Shown here piece after piece: positions 46,357 to 55,411 of a stretch of 64,000 nt of DNA. Positions within the stretch are counted from its first letter, which is position 1, and each line of letters starts with the position of its first letter. This DNA comes from Paracoccaceae bacterium (lineage in GTDB: Bacteria > Pseudomonadota > Alphaproteobacteria > Rhodobacterales > Rhodobacteraceae): positions 1 through 64,000 of the forward strand of contig PAQV01000033.1 in the NCBI GenBank assembly GCA_002709405.1, written 5' to 3'. Made by a program: the position numbers and the translations under genes. The notes beneath the pieces were generated by a model. The model was given only the letters and a program-made list of their open reading frames with translations. It was not told the DNA's origin and ran no database searches.

Positions 46357-47253
46357 ATGGATCGGGAACTGCTGGGTGATCTGTCGACCCTTCTCGCCGT
46401 GTCCGAGGAAGGGAATTTTACGCGGGCCGGGCATCGGCTGGGCGTGTCCCAATCGGCCGTCAGCCACACGATCCGGCGGCTGGAAGACAAGATCGGGGTG
46501 CGGCTGCTGAACCGCAGCGCGCGCAAGGTCACGCCGACCGATGCGGGCGATCAGCTGCTGGCCGCGCTGCGCCCCAGCTTCCAGCAACTCGACAGCCGGA
46601 TCGAGGAAATCCGGACCCTGGGCGAGCGGCCGTCAGGGCTGGTCCGGGTGACCTCCAGCATGCCGGCCACGCGGGACATCCTGTGGCCGGTGGCCTCGCA
46701 ACTGGTGCGCGACTATCCCGACATCCGCATCGAGATCAGCAGCGAAGGGCGGCTGTCGGACCTTGCCGAGGACCGTTTTGACTGTGCAATCCGGCTTGGA
46801 GAGCACCTGAGCCCTGACATGATCGCAATCCCCGTCGGGCCGCAGCTGGAAATGGCGGCGGTGGCCAGCCCGGATTACCTGGAGCGGCGCGGGGTTCCGA
46901 CCCACCCCGACGAACTGGATGCCCATGACTGCATCCTGATGCGGCACCGGTCCGACGGGCCGGTCTATGACTGGGAATTCGAGATTGACGGGGTCGAGGT
47001 CGCGCGAAAGCTGACCGGCCCCTTCATCCTGAACGATCCGGGCCTGGTGCTGGAGGCGGCCCGCGCGGGCCACGGCATCGGCTACCTGCCGCTGCCAGAG
47101 GTGCGCGCAGACCTGGACACCGGGCGGCTGCGGCGCGTGCTGGGGGAGTTCTGCCCGCCCTTCGACGGCTACCACCTGTGCTACATGGGCCGGCGCAACC
47201 TCAGCTCGGCGTTCCGGCTGCTGATCGACCGGATGCGGTCGGCCCGATCATGA
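46357..47253 (+). CDS. LysR-family transcription regulator, divergent from exported-enzyme set
   Basis: A 298-residue regulator: winged HTH LSTLLAVSEEGNFTRAGHRL with SQSAVSHTIRRLEDKIGVRL, then a substrate-binding domain of the DmlR/AaeR-like subgroup (SSMPATRDILWPVASQLVRD, FDCAIRLGEHLSPDMI). Good Shine-Dalgarno. Its position divergent from the hydrolase-cupin-CMD-cupin set makes it their likely activator or repressor. Convergent with the amidohydrolase gene. Confidence 0.93.
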   Translation: MDRELLGDLSTLLAVSEEGNFTRAGHRLGVSQSAVSHTIRRLEDKIGVRLLNRSARKVTPTDAGDQLLAALRPSFQQLDSRIEEIRTLGERPSGLVRVTSSMPATRDILWPVASQLVRDYPDIRIEISSEGRLSDLAEDRFDCAIRLGEHLSPDMIAIPVGPQLEMAAVASPDYLERRGVPTHPDELDAHDCILMRHRSDGPVYDWEFEIDGVEVARKLTGPFILNDPGLVLEAARAGHGIGYLPLPEVRADLDTGRLRRVLGEFCPPFDGYHLCYMGRRNLSSAFRLLIDRMRSARS

Positions 47254-47374
47254 CGTGGGTTCATGAAAACGCGCTGATGATGAGCCGTGAAGGGCACCTG
47301 CGATCCATCGGGATCCGATGGGGCAAAGCGCGCGAACCGGGCGACCGACATCGTCCGGTCCACGCGCCCAGTCG

Positions 47375-49249
47375 CTACAAGGGCGCGGCGACGGCCCCGA
47401 ACAGGCGCTGACAGCGTTCGGCGTCAAGCAGGCAGCGCACGCGGCCTTCCACCCCGATCCCACGGCTCATCGCGTGCATCAGCATATGCGCGCCGGCCGG
47501 ATCACCGAGGAAGGGAAGGGAGGGCATTTCGGTCTTTTGCACGCCCTCCGGCGCTTCGTAGATGACCGCGTCCTCCTTGATCGTCACCTGCACCTCGATC
47601 TCGGCCAGGGTTTCGGGGTCCACCGCCGTCGGGTCGTCCGACAGGATCACGAAATCCGCCAGCTTGCCGGTCTCGATTGATCCCTTGCGGTCTTCCTCGA
47701 AATGCTGCCAGGCGGGCCAGATCGTCAGCGCCTTCAGCGCCTCCATCACGCTGACACGCTGAGCCGGGCCAAGGATGTCGCCCGAGCGCGTGCGCCGGTT
47801 GACCGTGGCGGACAGGATGCGCATGCTGTCGGGGAAGGCCACCGGCGCGTCGTGGTGGCTGCCGAACATCATGCCGCGCTTGCGCACCCAGCCGGTGGGC
47901 GAGATGTTGTCGGCGTTCACCGGCCCCACCGTGTGATCCCGGTGCCAGTCGCCCCAGTAAAAGGTGTGCATGGGGAATAGCGAGGGGAACACGCCCAGTT
48001 CCTGGATGCTGTCCACCTGGTCCTCGCGCAGGAACTGGCCGTGGATCAGCACCGGGCGGTTCTTTGCGGGCCCGTATTTTTCCTCGGCCGCGGTGATCGC
48101 GGCGATCAGCATGTCCGAGGCGCCCTCGCCATTGGAATGGGTAATGATCTGGAAGCCGTGGACGAAGCACCAGTCGACCGCCTCGTTGACCTGGGCATCG
48201 GTGATCGCGGAATAGCCCTTGTAGCCGGGGGGATAGTCGCCGACCGGATCGTAATAGGGCCGGTCGCGCAAGGCGGTGAACCCCTGCGGCGAGCCGTCGA
48301 TGGTCAGTTTGCAGCCTCCGACGCGCACGCGCCCGTCATACTCCTGCGAGACGTTCGCCTCGATGAAGTCCGGGGCCTCCAGCACGTCGGGAAAGGCCAC
48401 CACGTCGATCGGCAGCTCTCCGGCTGCATCCACCGCCCGCAAGGCGGCGACATTGCCCGGGCTCGACCGGCCTTCCTGCCCGGTGGTGTAGCCGAAGCGG
48501 GCCCACATCTCGGACCCGGCCTTGGCGAAGGTCTGGAACCCATCGGGGCCAAGCTGGCCCAGAAGGGCGACCAGGGTTCTGAAAAAGGCGTATTCTTCCA
48601 GCACACCGTTGGGGCTGCCATCCGCGGCGCGCTGGATGACACCGCCGGCCGGGTTCTCGGTGTCAGAGGTGATGCCGGCGACCTCCAGCGCCTTGGAATT
48701 GACGACGCCCAGATGGCCGGACTGGTGGACGATCACGACGGGAATATCCATGGACACGGCGTCCAGGTCCTGGCGCGTCGGATGCCGCAATTCGGCCAGC
48801 TGGGCATTGTCGTAGCCAAAGCCCACGATCAGGTTCAGGGCCTCCACGGCCGGTTGGTTGTCCGCGGCCCAGTCCCGCAGCACCTGCTGCAGGATGGCGA
48901 TATCGGATACGTCGCCATCGGGCGGGGCCAGCATGTTGGCCGACAGGGCCTGGATGCCGCCAAGCACCACGTGACCGTGGCTGTCGACGAAGCCCGGCAG
49001 CATCGCGCGCCCGGCAAGGTCGAACATCTCGGTGCCATCGCCATTGTGCGCAAGGACGGTATCCATCGCGCCGACGGCCAGGATCATCCCGTCCTTTACG
49101 GCGACCGCCTCGGCGGTCGGATGGGCATCATCGATGGTCAAGATCGGCCCACCGGTATAGATCGTGTCCGCGATATCCTGCGCATTGGCGCTTGCCGCCG
49201 TCAGAACGGCCCCAAGAAGCAATGCAGCCCCGCCACATAGTGTCCGCAT
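47375..49249 (-). CDS. Exported amidohydrolase, YtcJ-like
   Basis: A metal-dependent amidohydrolase of 624 residues with a Sec signal peptide (MRTLCGGAALLLGAVLTAAS, cleavage near ANAQ). N-terminal metal ligands lie in GFVDSHGHVVLGG; His in VIVHQSGHLG and IITHSNGEG; the C-terminal Asp region is GSHHDAPVAFPD. Domain order fits the YtcJ-like amidohydrolase_3 group. After the barrel and composite domain (ending LADFVILSDDP) there is an extra tail of about 60 residues with two Cys (VRCLLDAERCQRLF). Last gene of the AraC-facing set. Substrate unknown. Confidence 0.88.
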   Translation of the reverse strand: MRTLCGGAALLLGAVLTAASANAQDIADTIYTGGPILTIDDAHPTAEAVAVKDGMILAVGAMDTVLAHNGDGTEMFDLAGRAMLPGFVDSHGHVVLGGIQALSANMLAPPDGDVSDIAILQQVLRDWAADNQPAVEALNLIVGFGYDNAQLAELRHPTRQDLDAVSMDIPVVIVHQSGHLGVVNSKALEVAGITSDTENPAGGVIQRAADGSPNGVLEEYAFFRTLVALLGQLGPDGFQTFAKAGSEMWARFGYTTGQEGRSSPGNVAALRAVDAAGELPIDVVAFPDVLEAPDFIEANVSQEYDGRVRVGGCKLTIDGSPQGFTALRDRPYYDPVGDYPPGYKGYSAITDAQVNEAVDWCFVHGFQIITHSNGEGASDMLIAAITAAEEKYGPAKNRPVLIHGQFLREDQVDSIQELGVFPSLFPMHTFYWGDWHRDHTVGPVNADNISPTGWVRKRGMMFGSHHDAPVAFPDSMRILSATVNRRTRSGDILGPAQRVSVMEALKALTIWPAWQHFEEDRKGSIETGKLADFVILSDDPTAVDPETLAEIEVQVTIKEDAVIYEAPEGVQKTEMPSLPFLGDPAGAHMLMHAMSRGIGVEGRVRCLLDAERCQRLFGAVAAPL

Positions 49250-49470
49250 CGAAAAGTCCCCTCGTGCACTGAAACAAACGCTCTTCGGGTTGCGACGCGG
49301 CACCCTCCGATGAGGTGATCCTAGCGTCCGAAAAGGCCTGCGTCATCCCGGACCAGGCTGGCTGTCGCGTGTTTCAGGTGTCGGTCCGAAGCATGTCGCC
49401 AGGACGGATTGGGGGGCGTCTGAAACGGTGTGCCGTCGCGCAGAGGACACGACGGTGGGGGGCGGCGTTT

Positions 49471-50475
49471 CTATCCGGGCAGGGCCTCTACCTCGGGCAG
49501 GGCGTAAGTCCTTTCCAGCACAGCCTCGCCCGGACGGTAGATGCGCATCAGGAAGTTCCAGCCCTCGGTGATGTCCACCCTGTTGGGTTGGTCTCCGCAA
49601 AGGGCTGCCGAGCCGTAGTGCACCGTGAAGGTGCCATCATCGTTCAACGCGACATTGCGGTCGTTGACGATGTTGGCGTCGCTTTTCATGAAACCGTCCG
49701 CGCCATAGACCGTGATCGACCAGAACGCGTCGTTCGGCGGCACCTCGTAGGTGGCGGTGTAGCAGGCATCCGCCGACGAGGGGCCGGTGTAGTTGATGTA
49801 TACTGCGTCTTTCTCTGGAAAGAGGCCCCAGGCCCCGGCGACGGCAAGGTGGCGGGTGTCCTCGTTCACCTCTCCGCGCGGTCCCATCCAGTCGGGTTCG
49901 TACTGGGCGAAGTGCTGGAATTCCTGCTCGTAGTCTGCGCGAAGACCCAGCATGCTTTCCACGTCCCATTGCGGTTCGGGGAACAGATCGTGGCTTGATG
50001 CGTCGATCACAAACGCGTTCTGCATGTCGTTGACCAGGGCGACATCCGCGGGGTCGTCGGGGTCCATGATCTGAATGCGCATCAGAAGCGAGACGTATTT
50101 CGTGTCGCCTGGGATGTCGTAGGTCCCCGGTTCATAGAACACGACGGGCGCATAGTGATCGTTGTCGACGACCAGAATTGAAAAGTAGCGGTCGTCCGGG
50201 AAATCCGGGATGGTGATCCTGGCGCCTCCGTCCGTATCGACGACCGCCTCTGCGTAAAGCGTGTCCCGGTTCATGCGCACGACGTCCTGCGCGTCGAGTG
50301 GCGTCGGCTTTCGGATGTAGAAGAAGCGGTTGACGTCGCTGCCTGCGTTGGCCTGGAATTGCGCGAAGGCCAGGTCTGTTTCAGAGCGAATGTAGGTGTC
50401 CGGGGTCACGACGTCTTGCGCAAGCGCTGCCGTGGAGATCGAGCTGGCTGCGAGACTGAGAACGGCAGATTTCAT
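49471..50475 (-). CDS. Exported DUF1254/DUF1214-type protein
   Basis: A 334-residue protein with a Sec signal peptide (MKSAVLSLAASSISTAALAQ). The first half has the DUF1254-like signature VVRMNRDTLYAEAVVDTDGG, then ITIPDFPDDRYFSILVVDND; the second half carries DUF1214 (AFWSITVYGADGFM and GWNFLMRIYRPGEAV near the end). Length and domain order match the family. Function is unknown; such proteins often occur beside hydrolases and sulfatases (recollection). In line with the YHS and amidohydrolase genes on the same strand, with gaps of about 190 and 220 bases. Confidence 0.88.
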   Translation of the reverse strand: MKSAVLSLAASSISTAALAQDVVTPDTYIRSETDLAFAQFQANAGSDVNRFFYIRKPTPLDAQDVVRMNRDTLYAEAVVDTDGGARITIPDFPDDRYFSILVVDNDHYAPVVFYEPGTYDIPGDTKYVSLLMRIQIMDPDDPADVALVNDMQNAFVIDASSHDLFPEPQWDVESMLGLRADYEQEFQHFAQYEPDWMGPRGEVNEDTRHLAVAGAWGLFPEKDAVYINYTGPSSADACYTATYEVPPNDAFWSITVYGADGFMKSDANIVNDRNVALNDDGTFTVHYGSAALCGDQPNRVDITEGWNFLMRIYRPGEAVLERTYALPEVEALPG

Positions 50476-50666
50476 CTGTGGGTCTCCTGGTTCAAGCGAT
50501 GTTACGAATATCGCTGCACCTCGCATTGCGCCTGTCAAATCACAAAACTCGACCACGAGGGTTTGTCGCACCCGGCTACACGGCCACCCGGCCCGGATCG
50601 GGCACCGGCGTGACCGGGGGCCAGGCTGAGGCGCGGCACGGGCGTGGACCCATGCCGCGCAAGATC

Positions 50667-51152
50667 TTACAGGGCGTCGGCGGCCGTGTGCTTGATCGTC
50701 GGCCAGGTCTCTTCGGCCTTGGCGATGGTGCCGGCGGGGTTCTCCTTGTACTTGGCGAAAACGGCGGCGTTGACGAAAAGGTACAGCTTGCCGTCGACGA
50801 TATCGGCATAGCGCGGATCCCCGTCGAGCTTCTTGCCAAGCGCCACGGCGAAGGCGCAGAACCCGCCGTACCGGGGCATGTAGGCGGCCGGATCGGCTTG
50901 GAACGTCTGGGCCGAGATCTCGGAGGCGAAGTAATAGGCCACCCCGTCATGCACGACGGTATGGGTCGCCTCGCCCGGGGCCACGGCGTTCAGGGTCGAC
51001 AGGGCGACGGGATCGGCGCCGTGCAGCGCCAGCGGCACCCCGTCAAGCGTCGCGCCGGTGGACACGTTGTATTCGTCCTTTGCCAGGACGGGGGCGGCCA
51101 TGGCGGTCAGGGCGCAGGTGGTCAGCAGGAAGGACAATGTCTTGAGGGTCAT
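50667..51152 (-). CDS. Exported YHS-domain protein
   Basis: A 161-residue protein with a Sec signal peptide (MTLKTLSFLLTTCALTAMAA, cleavage near VLAK). The mature part contains a YHS-type fold (HGADPVALSTLNAV and VAYYFASEISAQTFQADPAA, YGGFCAFAVALGKKLDGDPR). YHS domains bind metal ions, often copper. The one Cys (GGFCAF) and His residues may be ligands. In the same set as the isochorismatase-like gene upstream. Confidence 0.88.
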   Translation of the reverse strand: MTLKTLSFLLTTCALTAMAAPVLAKDEYNVSTGATLDGVPLALHGADPVALSTLNAVAPGEATHTVVHDGVAYYFASEISAQTFQADPAAYMPRYGGFCAFAVALGKKLDGDPRYADIVDGKLYLFVNAAVFAKYKENPAGTIAKAEETWPTIKHTAADAL

Positions 51153-51268
51153 GGGAATGTTCCTTGTGGTTTGGGCCGGCGGTCGTGCGCCGGATCCGGG
51201 AAAAGGCCCGCCCCGGCCGAGGACAGTCGTACGAGGCTGCTTGGGGAAAGCGCCGAGGCGGGCAGGGG

Positions 51269-51303
51269 GCGGCCGGAGGATGGAGACAGGCACCTCCGGC
51301 CGC
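51269..51303 (-). repeat. Intercistronic hairpin after the isochorismatase-like gene
   Basis: Perfect 11-bp arms gcggccggagg (51269-51279) and cctccggccgc (51293-51303) with a 13-base loop, 13 bases after the isochorismatase stop on the minus strand. No T-run follows. It may stabilise the upstream message or reduce read-through to the YHS gene. Confidence 0.55.
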
Positions 51304-51316
51304 GTTCCACGGGCGA

Positions 51317-52159
51317 TCACATGCCGTAGGCGGACTTGATCGCGCGGACCGTGTTCTGGGTGTTGTCGACCGCGCTTGCGATCATGCGGAAGTTCGTCAG
51401 CGAGGCGGCGTAGCCGTCGTAGAATTCGGTGATCGCGCCGGCGGTAGCATCGGTGACGACCATGACCTCGAAGCCGGCCTCGATCAGCCCGCGCATGTGG
51501 CTTTCGGTGCACAGGTTGGACGACATGCCGCCCAGGATGACCTTGTCGATTCCGGCCTTGCGCAATTGCAGCGCCAGGTCGTTGCTGTCGGGGCCGTAGA
51601 TCTTGTGCGGGCTGGTCACCACCACGTTGCCGCCGTCGATATAGGGCTTGTAGCGGTCCAGCCAGTCGGCGCCCGATCCGTCGAACCCGCTGAGGTCCAG
51701 CGCGCCGGGCCGGTCGAACATGCCGATGTCGTGCATCAGCCGTTCCAGCGTGCCTTCGAAGTGCCATTCGTGGTCGTGTTCATAATAGTAATGCGGCGAC
51801 ACGAAGACCGGCATGCCCACCTGCTCGGCTACCTCGAACAGGGCCTCGAGGTTTTCCACCGTGCCGTTTTCGGTGATGCTCTGGCCCACCACGCCCCAGG
51901 TCACGCCGTCGGGCGACAGGAAATCGACCTGCGGATCGGTGATCACGATGGCGGTGTTTGTGGTGGTGATGTCGAAGCCCGGCATCGGCAGCCCGTCGTT
52001 GATCGGGGGCAGCGTGGCGGTGGCGGCGCGCGCCTCTTGGCTTGCGACGGGGCCGCCGGTCAGGCCGACGACAACAGCACCGATGGTGATCATGCCACCC
52101 GCGCCCAGCAGGCCGGTGATCAGAGAGAGCCCGAGGCTCTGGGGAGAACGTTTCATCAT
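51317..52159 (-). CDS. Exported isochorismatase-family cysteine hydrolase
   Basis: A 280-residue enzyme of the isochorismatase superfamily (amide- or vinyl-ether-hydrolysing) with an N-terminal hydrophobic segment (LSLITGLLGAGGMITIGAVV), which acts as signal or anchor. The catalytic triad is visible: Asp in VITDPQVDFL, Lys in SPHKIYG, Cys in SSNLCTESHMRGL. Export is unusual for this fold. Adjacent ATGs at 52159 and 52156 follow gaggaag. First gene of the set facing AraC; the hairpin at 51269 follows. Confidence 0.88.
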   Translation of the reverse strand: MMKRSPQSLGLSLITGLLGAGGMITIGAVVVGLTGGPVASQEARAATATLPPINDGLPMPGFDITTTNTAIVITDPQVDFLSPDGVTWGVVGQSITENGTVENLEALFEVAEQVGMPVFVSPHYYYEHDHEWHFEGTLERLMHDIGMFDRPGALDLSGFDGSGADWLDRYKPYIDGGNVVVTSPHKIYGPDSNDLALQLRKAGIDKVILGGMSSNLCTESHMRGLIEAGFEVMVVTDATAGAITEFYDGYAASLTNFRMIASAVDNTQNTVRAIKSAYGM

Positions 52160-52403
52160 CTCTTCCTCACTTGGTTTGCGCGCATTGGGGGCGCGTGACT
52201 GGTCTGTCCGGAGGAAGGGGCCGCCTGCCTTGGGGCGGTCTTGCGGGTCCATGCCGGTCCTCGCCTCCGGGAACGCATCCAGGTTAGGCGACAGGGGCGG
52301 CCCCGGTATTGACCGGGCATGTCAGAGCCTTGACCCATCACGCCAAACCGCTAAGCACGGATCACGGGGGCGTGATGGCACGTGTGAGATGGGGGACGAC
52401 GGG

Positions 52404-53405
52404 ATGATTTCTGCGCTTTACGCCAGGAAGCAGATCGAACAGGCGACAGCCTTTGCCGATCGCGCGCCGCTTTATGACATCGTCGGCCTGACGCCCGAGC
52501 AGATCGGCGACCCCGCCGCTACCGTCACCGCCGACGCCTACCACAGGCTGATCGAGGTGATCGCCGAAACCGAATGGCCCGACCCGCGTTTCCTGATGCG
52601 GGTTTGCGCCAGCATGCGCTGCGAGGAATTCGGGGCCTTCGGGCTGGCCTTCAAATCGGCGCCGACGCTGCGGGAGTGCTTTCACCGGATCGGGCGGTAC
52701 ACGCGGCTGCACAACCGCGTGTCGTCCTTCGATGTCGTGGACCGCGACGGGATCTTTTGCTGGACCCATGACAAGCCGCTTTCCGACCGGCTGGGCGCGC
52801 AATTGTCGAACGAGGCGGCGATGGCGACGACCCTGACGCTCTGCCGCGAGACGGCCCACCCGGGGCTGACGCCGCTGCGCGTGCAATTCGCCCATGAGCG
52901 GGGGGGATCCATCCAGGCGCTGGTGGATCATTTCGGGATCGAACCGGTGTTTGGTGCCGATATCGACGGGATGCAATTTGCCCAGGCGGATATCGACCGG
53001 CCGACGAGCGTGGGGGATCCGGCGATCTGGAAGTTCTTCACCGATCACCTGGAATCCACCCTGCCGCCCGAACGGGCCTCGGAACCCGCGCTGGACACCC
53101 GGGCGGTCGAGGTCATCGCAAAGCTACTCAGCGGTGGGGTGCCGCACTTGTCCGAGGTGGCACGGGAATTGGGGATGGGGCAGCGCACGCTGCAACGCCG
53201 GTTGTCCGAGCGGGGCCGGACCTACCAGGCGCTGGTGGACGAGGCGCGGCGCCAACTGGCGCAGCAACTGGTGACGGAGTCGCGCTATTCCCTCTCGGAA
53301 ATCGCCTTTCTCACCGGCTTTTCTGAACAAAGCGCCTTTACCCGGGCCTTCAAGCGCTGGTCGGGCCAGACACCGGGCGCCTACCGCTCGGCGGCGCTTG
53401 CCTGA
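52404..53405 (+). CDS. AraC-family transcription regulator (arabinose-binding-like N-domain)
   Basis: A 333-residue regulator. The N-terminal 200 residues form the Arabinose_bd-type domain (FLMRVCASMRCEEFGAFGLA, APTLRECFHRIGRYTRLHN) seen in OruR/ArgR-like AraC proteins, and the C-terminal 100 residues the double HTH (LSEVARELGMGQRTLQRRLS, and YSLSEIAFLTGFSEQSAFTR). Start ATG 52404 was chosen; ATG 52389 adds five residues. Divergent from the isochorismatase-YHS-DUF1214-amidohydrolase set by about 240 bases, making it their likely regulator. Confidence 0.92.
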   Translation: MISALYARKQIEQATAFADRAPLYDIVGLTPEQIGDPAATVTADAYHRLIEVIAETEWPDPRFLMRVCASMRCEEFGAFGLAFKSAPTLRECFHRIGRYTRLHNRVSSFDVVDRDGIFCWTHDKPLSDRLGAQLSNEAAMATTLTLCRETAHPGLTPLRVQFAHERGGSIQALVDHFGIEPVFGADIDGMQFAQADIDRPTSVGDPAIWKFFTDHLESTLPPERASEPALDTRAVEVIAKLLSGGVPHLSEVARELGMGQRTLQRRLSERGRTYQALVDEARRQLAQQLVTESRYSLSEIAFLTGFSEQSAFTRAFKRWSGQTPGAYRSAALA

Positions 53406-53629
53406 CACCTGGTTTCGCGCGGTCCGGTCATGCAGCACCTGCGTCCGGGCGCCATCGGCTTTGACAGATGTTCAAAGACTGGACCGGTTTTGTACCGACG
53501 GCGGACCCTGACCAAGATCGCGGAAATGAGCGGTTAACGGACAAACTGCGCCCTCGCGGCGGTCACACACTCGACACGTGGCAAGTGTAGGTTAAAGTGA
53601 GGATATTCAGTCTTTAGCGAGGGTCCGAA

Positions 53630-55210
53630 ATGACGCGAAATCTCTGTTTTCTTGCTGCCAGTTTTGCGTGTTTAACCAGTCTGGCGACAGCCCAGGAAAG
53701 CGAGCGACCGAACATCCTCGTTATCTGGGGTGACGACATCGGCTGGTCGAACCTGTCGGCCTACAATCACGCCGTCATGGGCTATTCCACGCCGAATATC
53801 GACCGCATCGCCGAAGACGGCATCCTGTTCACCGATCACTACGCGCAGCCCTCCTGCACGGCCGGCCGCGCGGCCTTCATCACCGGCCAGTACCCGATCC
53901 GCTCGGGCATGACGACCGTCGGCCAGCCCGGCTCGCCCCTTGGGCTGCAGGCCGCAAGCCCGACGCTGGCCGAGGTGCTCAAGGCCGAAGGCTATCGCAC
54001 CGGTCAGTTCGGCAAGAACCACCTGGGCGACCGCAACGAGCACTTGCCGACCGTGCACGGGTTCAACGAGTTCTTCGGCAACCTCTATCACCTCAACACC
54101 CAGGAAGAGGCCGAGCAGCGCGACTACCAGAATTTCGCCGAGGCCTATTCGGGGTCGCTGGAGGCCTATGAAGAGCAGTTCGGGACCCGCGGCGTCCTGC
54201 ACAGCTTTGCCACCGACACGGTGGACGAGACCGAGATGCCTCGGTTCGGGGTCGTGGGGGCGCAGACGATCGAGGATACCGGCCCGCTCACGCAAGAGCG
54301 GATGAAGACCTTCGATACCGAGGAAATGATCCCGAAGGCGATCGATTTCATGTCGGCCTCGAAAGACGCGGGCGAGCCCTTCTTCGTCTGGCTCAATACC
54401 AGCCGGATGCACCTTTACACCCGGCTGCGCGAGGAAAGCCGCTACCTGGCCGAGCAATATTCGTCCGAGTACGATGTCTACGGGTCCGGCATCATCGAGC
54501 ACGACGCCGATATCGGGCATGTCCTCGATTGGCTCGACGAGCAGGGCCTGAGCGAGAACACCATCGTCTGGTATTCGACCGACAACGGGCCAGAGCATTC
54601 GTCCTGGCCGCACGGGGGCACCACGCCTTTCCGGGGCGAGAAGATGACCACCTACGAAGGCGGTATCCGTGTGCCATCGGTTATCCGCTGGCCCGGCGTT
54701 CTGCCGGCGGGCGTGACCCTGAACGGCATCCAGGCGCACGAGGACATGTTCACGACGCTGGCCGTGGCCGCGGGGGTCGAAGACCCGGTCGCAATGGTGC
54801 GCGAGGACATGGACCAGTATATCGACGGGGTGAACAACTGGCCGTACTGGACGGGCGAAACGGACGCCTCGGCGCGCCGGAACATCTTCCACTACTACGA
54901 AAGCCAGCTGATGGCCGTGCGCATGGGGCCGTGGAAAATGCACTTTTCGACCAAGGAAGACTACTACGCCCCAATCCAGCCGCAGACGATGCCGATGATG
55001 TACAACCTTCGGGCCGACCCTTACGAAAGCTACGATGACGTCAGCGCCCAGGCTCACCTGTTGCAGAAGGTGTCATGGCTCTTTCAGCCGATGAACGTTC
55101 TGATGGCCGAGCACCTCCAAAGCTTTGTCGACTTCCCCCCGGTGCAGGGCGGCGCGTCCTTCGACATGTCGAACATTGTCGAAGACTTCATCTCCAAGGC
55201 CATGCAGTAG
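53630..55210 (+). CDS. Secreted type I arylsulfatase
   Basis: A sulfatase of 526 residues with a Sec signal peptide ([20 protein letters not shown], cleavage near AQES). Metal-binding Asp residues lie in WGDDIGW (about 35-36), and the formylglycine motif CTAGR occupies about residues 76-80 ([17 protein letters not shown]). [15 protein letters not shown] and [15 protein letters not shown] supply other active-site residues. Cys-type activation needs a formylglycine-generating enzyme, which is not in the window. It may remove sulfate from the substrate used by the neighbouring exported enzymes. A terminator follows. Confidence 0.94.
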   Translation: MTRNLCFLAASFACLTSLATAQESERPNILVIWGDDIGWSNLSAYNHAVMGYSTPNIDRIAEDGILFTDHYAQPSCTAGRAAFITGQYPIRSGMTTVGQPGSPLGLQAASPTLAEVLKAEGYRTGQFGKNHLGDRNEHLPTVHGFNEFFGNLYHLNTQEEAEQRDYQNFAEAYSGSLEAYEEQFGTRGVLHSFATDTVDETEMPRFGVVGAQTIEDTGPLTQERMKTFDTEEMIPKAIDFMSASKDAGEPFFVWLNTSRMHLYTRLREESRYLAEQYSSEYDVYGSGIIEHDADIGHVLDWLDEQGLSENTIVWYSTDNGPEHSSWPHGGTTPFRGEKMTTYEGGIRVPSVIRWPGVLPAGVTLNGIQAHEDMFTTLAVAAGVEDPVAMVREDMDQYIDGVNNWPYWTGETDASARRNIFHYYESQLMAVRMGPWKMHFSTKEDYYAPIQPQTMPMMYNLRADPYESYDDVSAQAHLLQKVSWLFQPMNVLMAEHLQSFVDFPPVQGGASFDMSNIVEDFISKAMQ

Positions 55211-55273
55211 GTCTGCACCCTTCCAGGGGTTTCCCGTCAATGGCACCTTCTGCCCTTGGCGGGCCGACCGATC

Positions 55274-55305
55274 GAGCGGCGCCTCCCACGAAGCGCCGCT
55301 CTTTT
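55274..55305 (+). terminator. Intrinsic terminator of the arylsulfatase gene
   Basis: A 9-bp stem gagcggcgc (55274-55282) and gcgccgctc (55293-55301), 10-base loop, followed by TTTT. It is 63 bases after the sulfatase stop. Confidence 0.85.
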
Positions 55306-55411
55306 CCTGTTTATCCTTGGGGTATTGCTGTTTTCTTGCGGTTCCAATCGGGTGACGCCATAGTTGCGGCCCTGCGACAGCTGCGGCCGCGCCACATTGT
55401 CGAAGTGGCTG

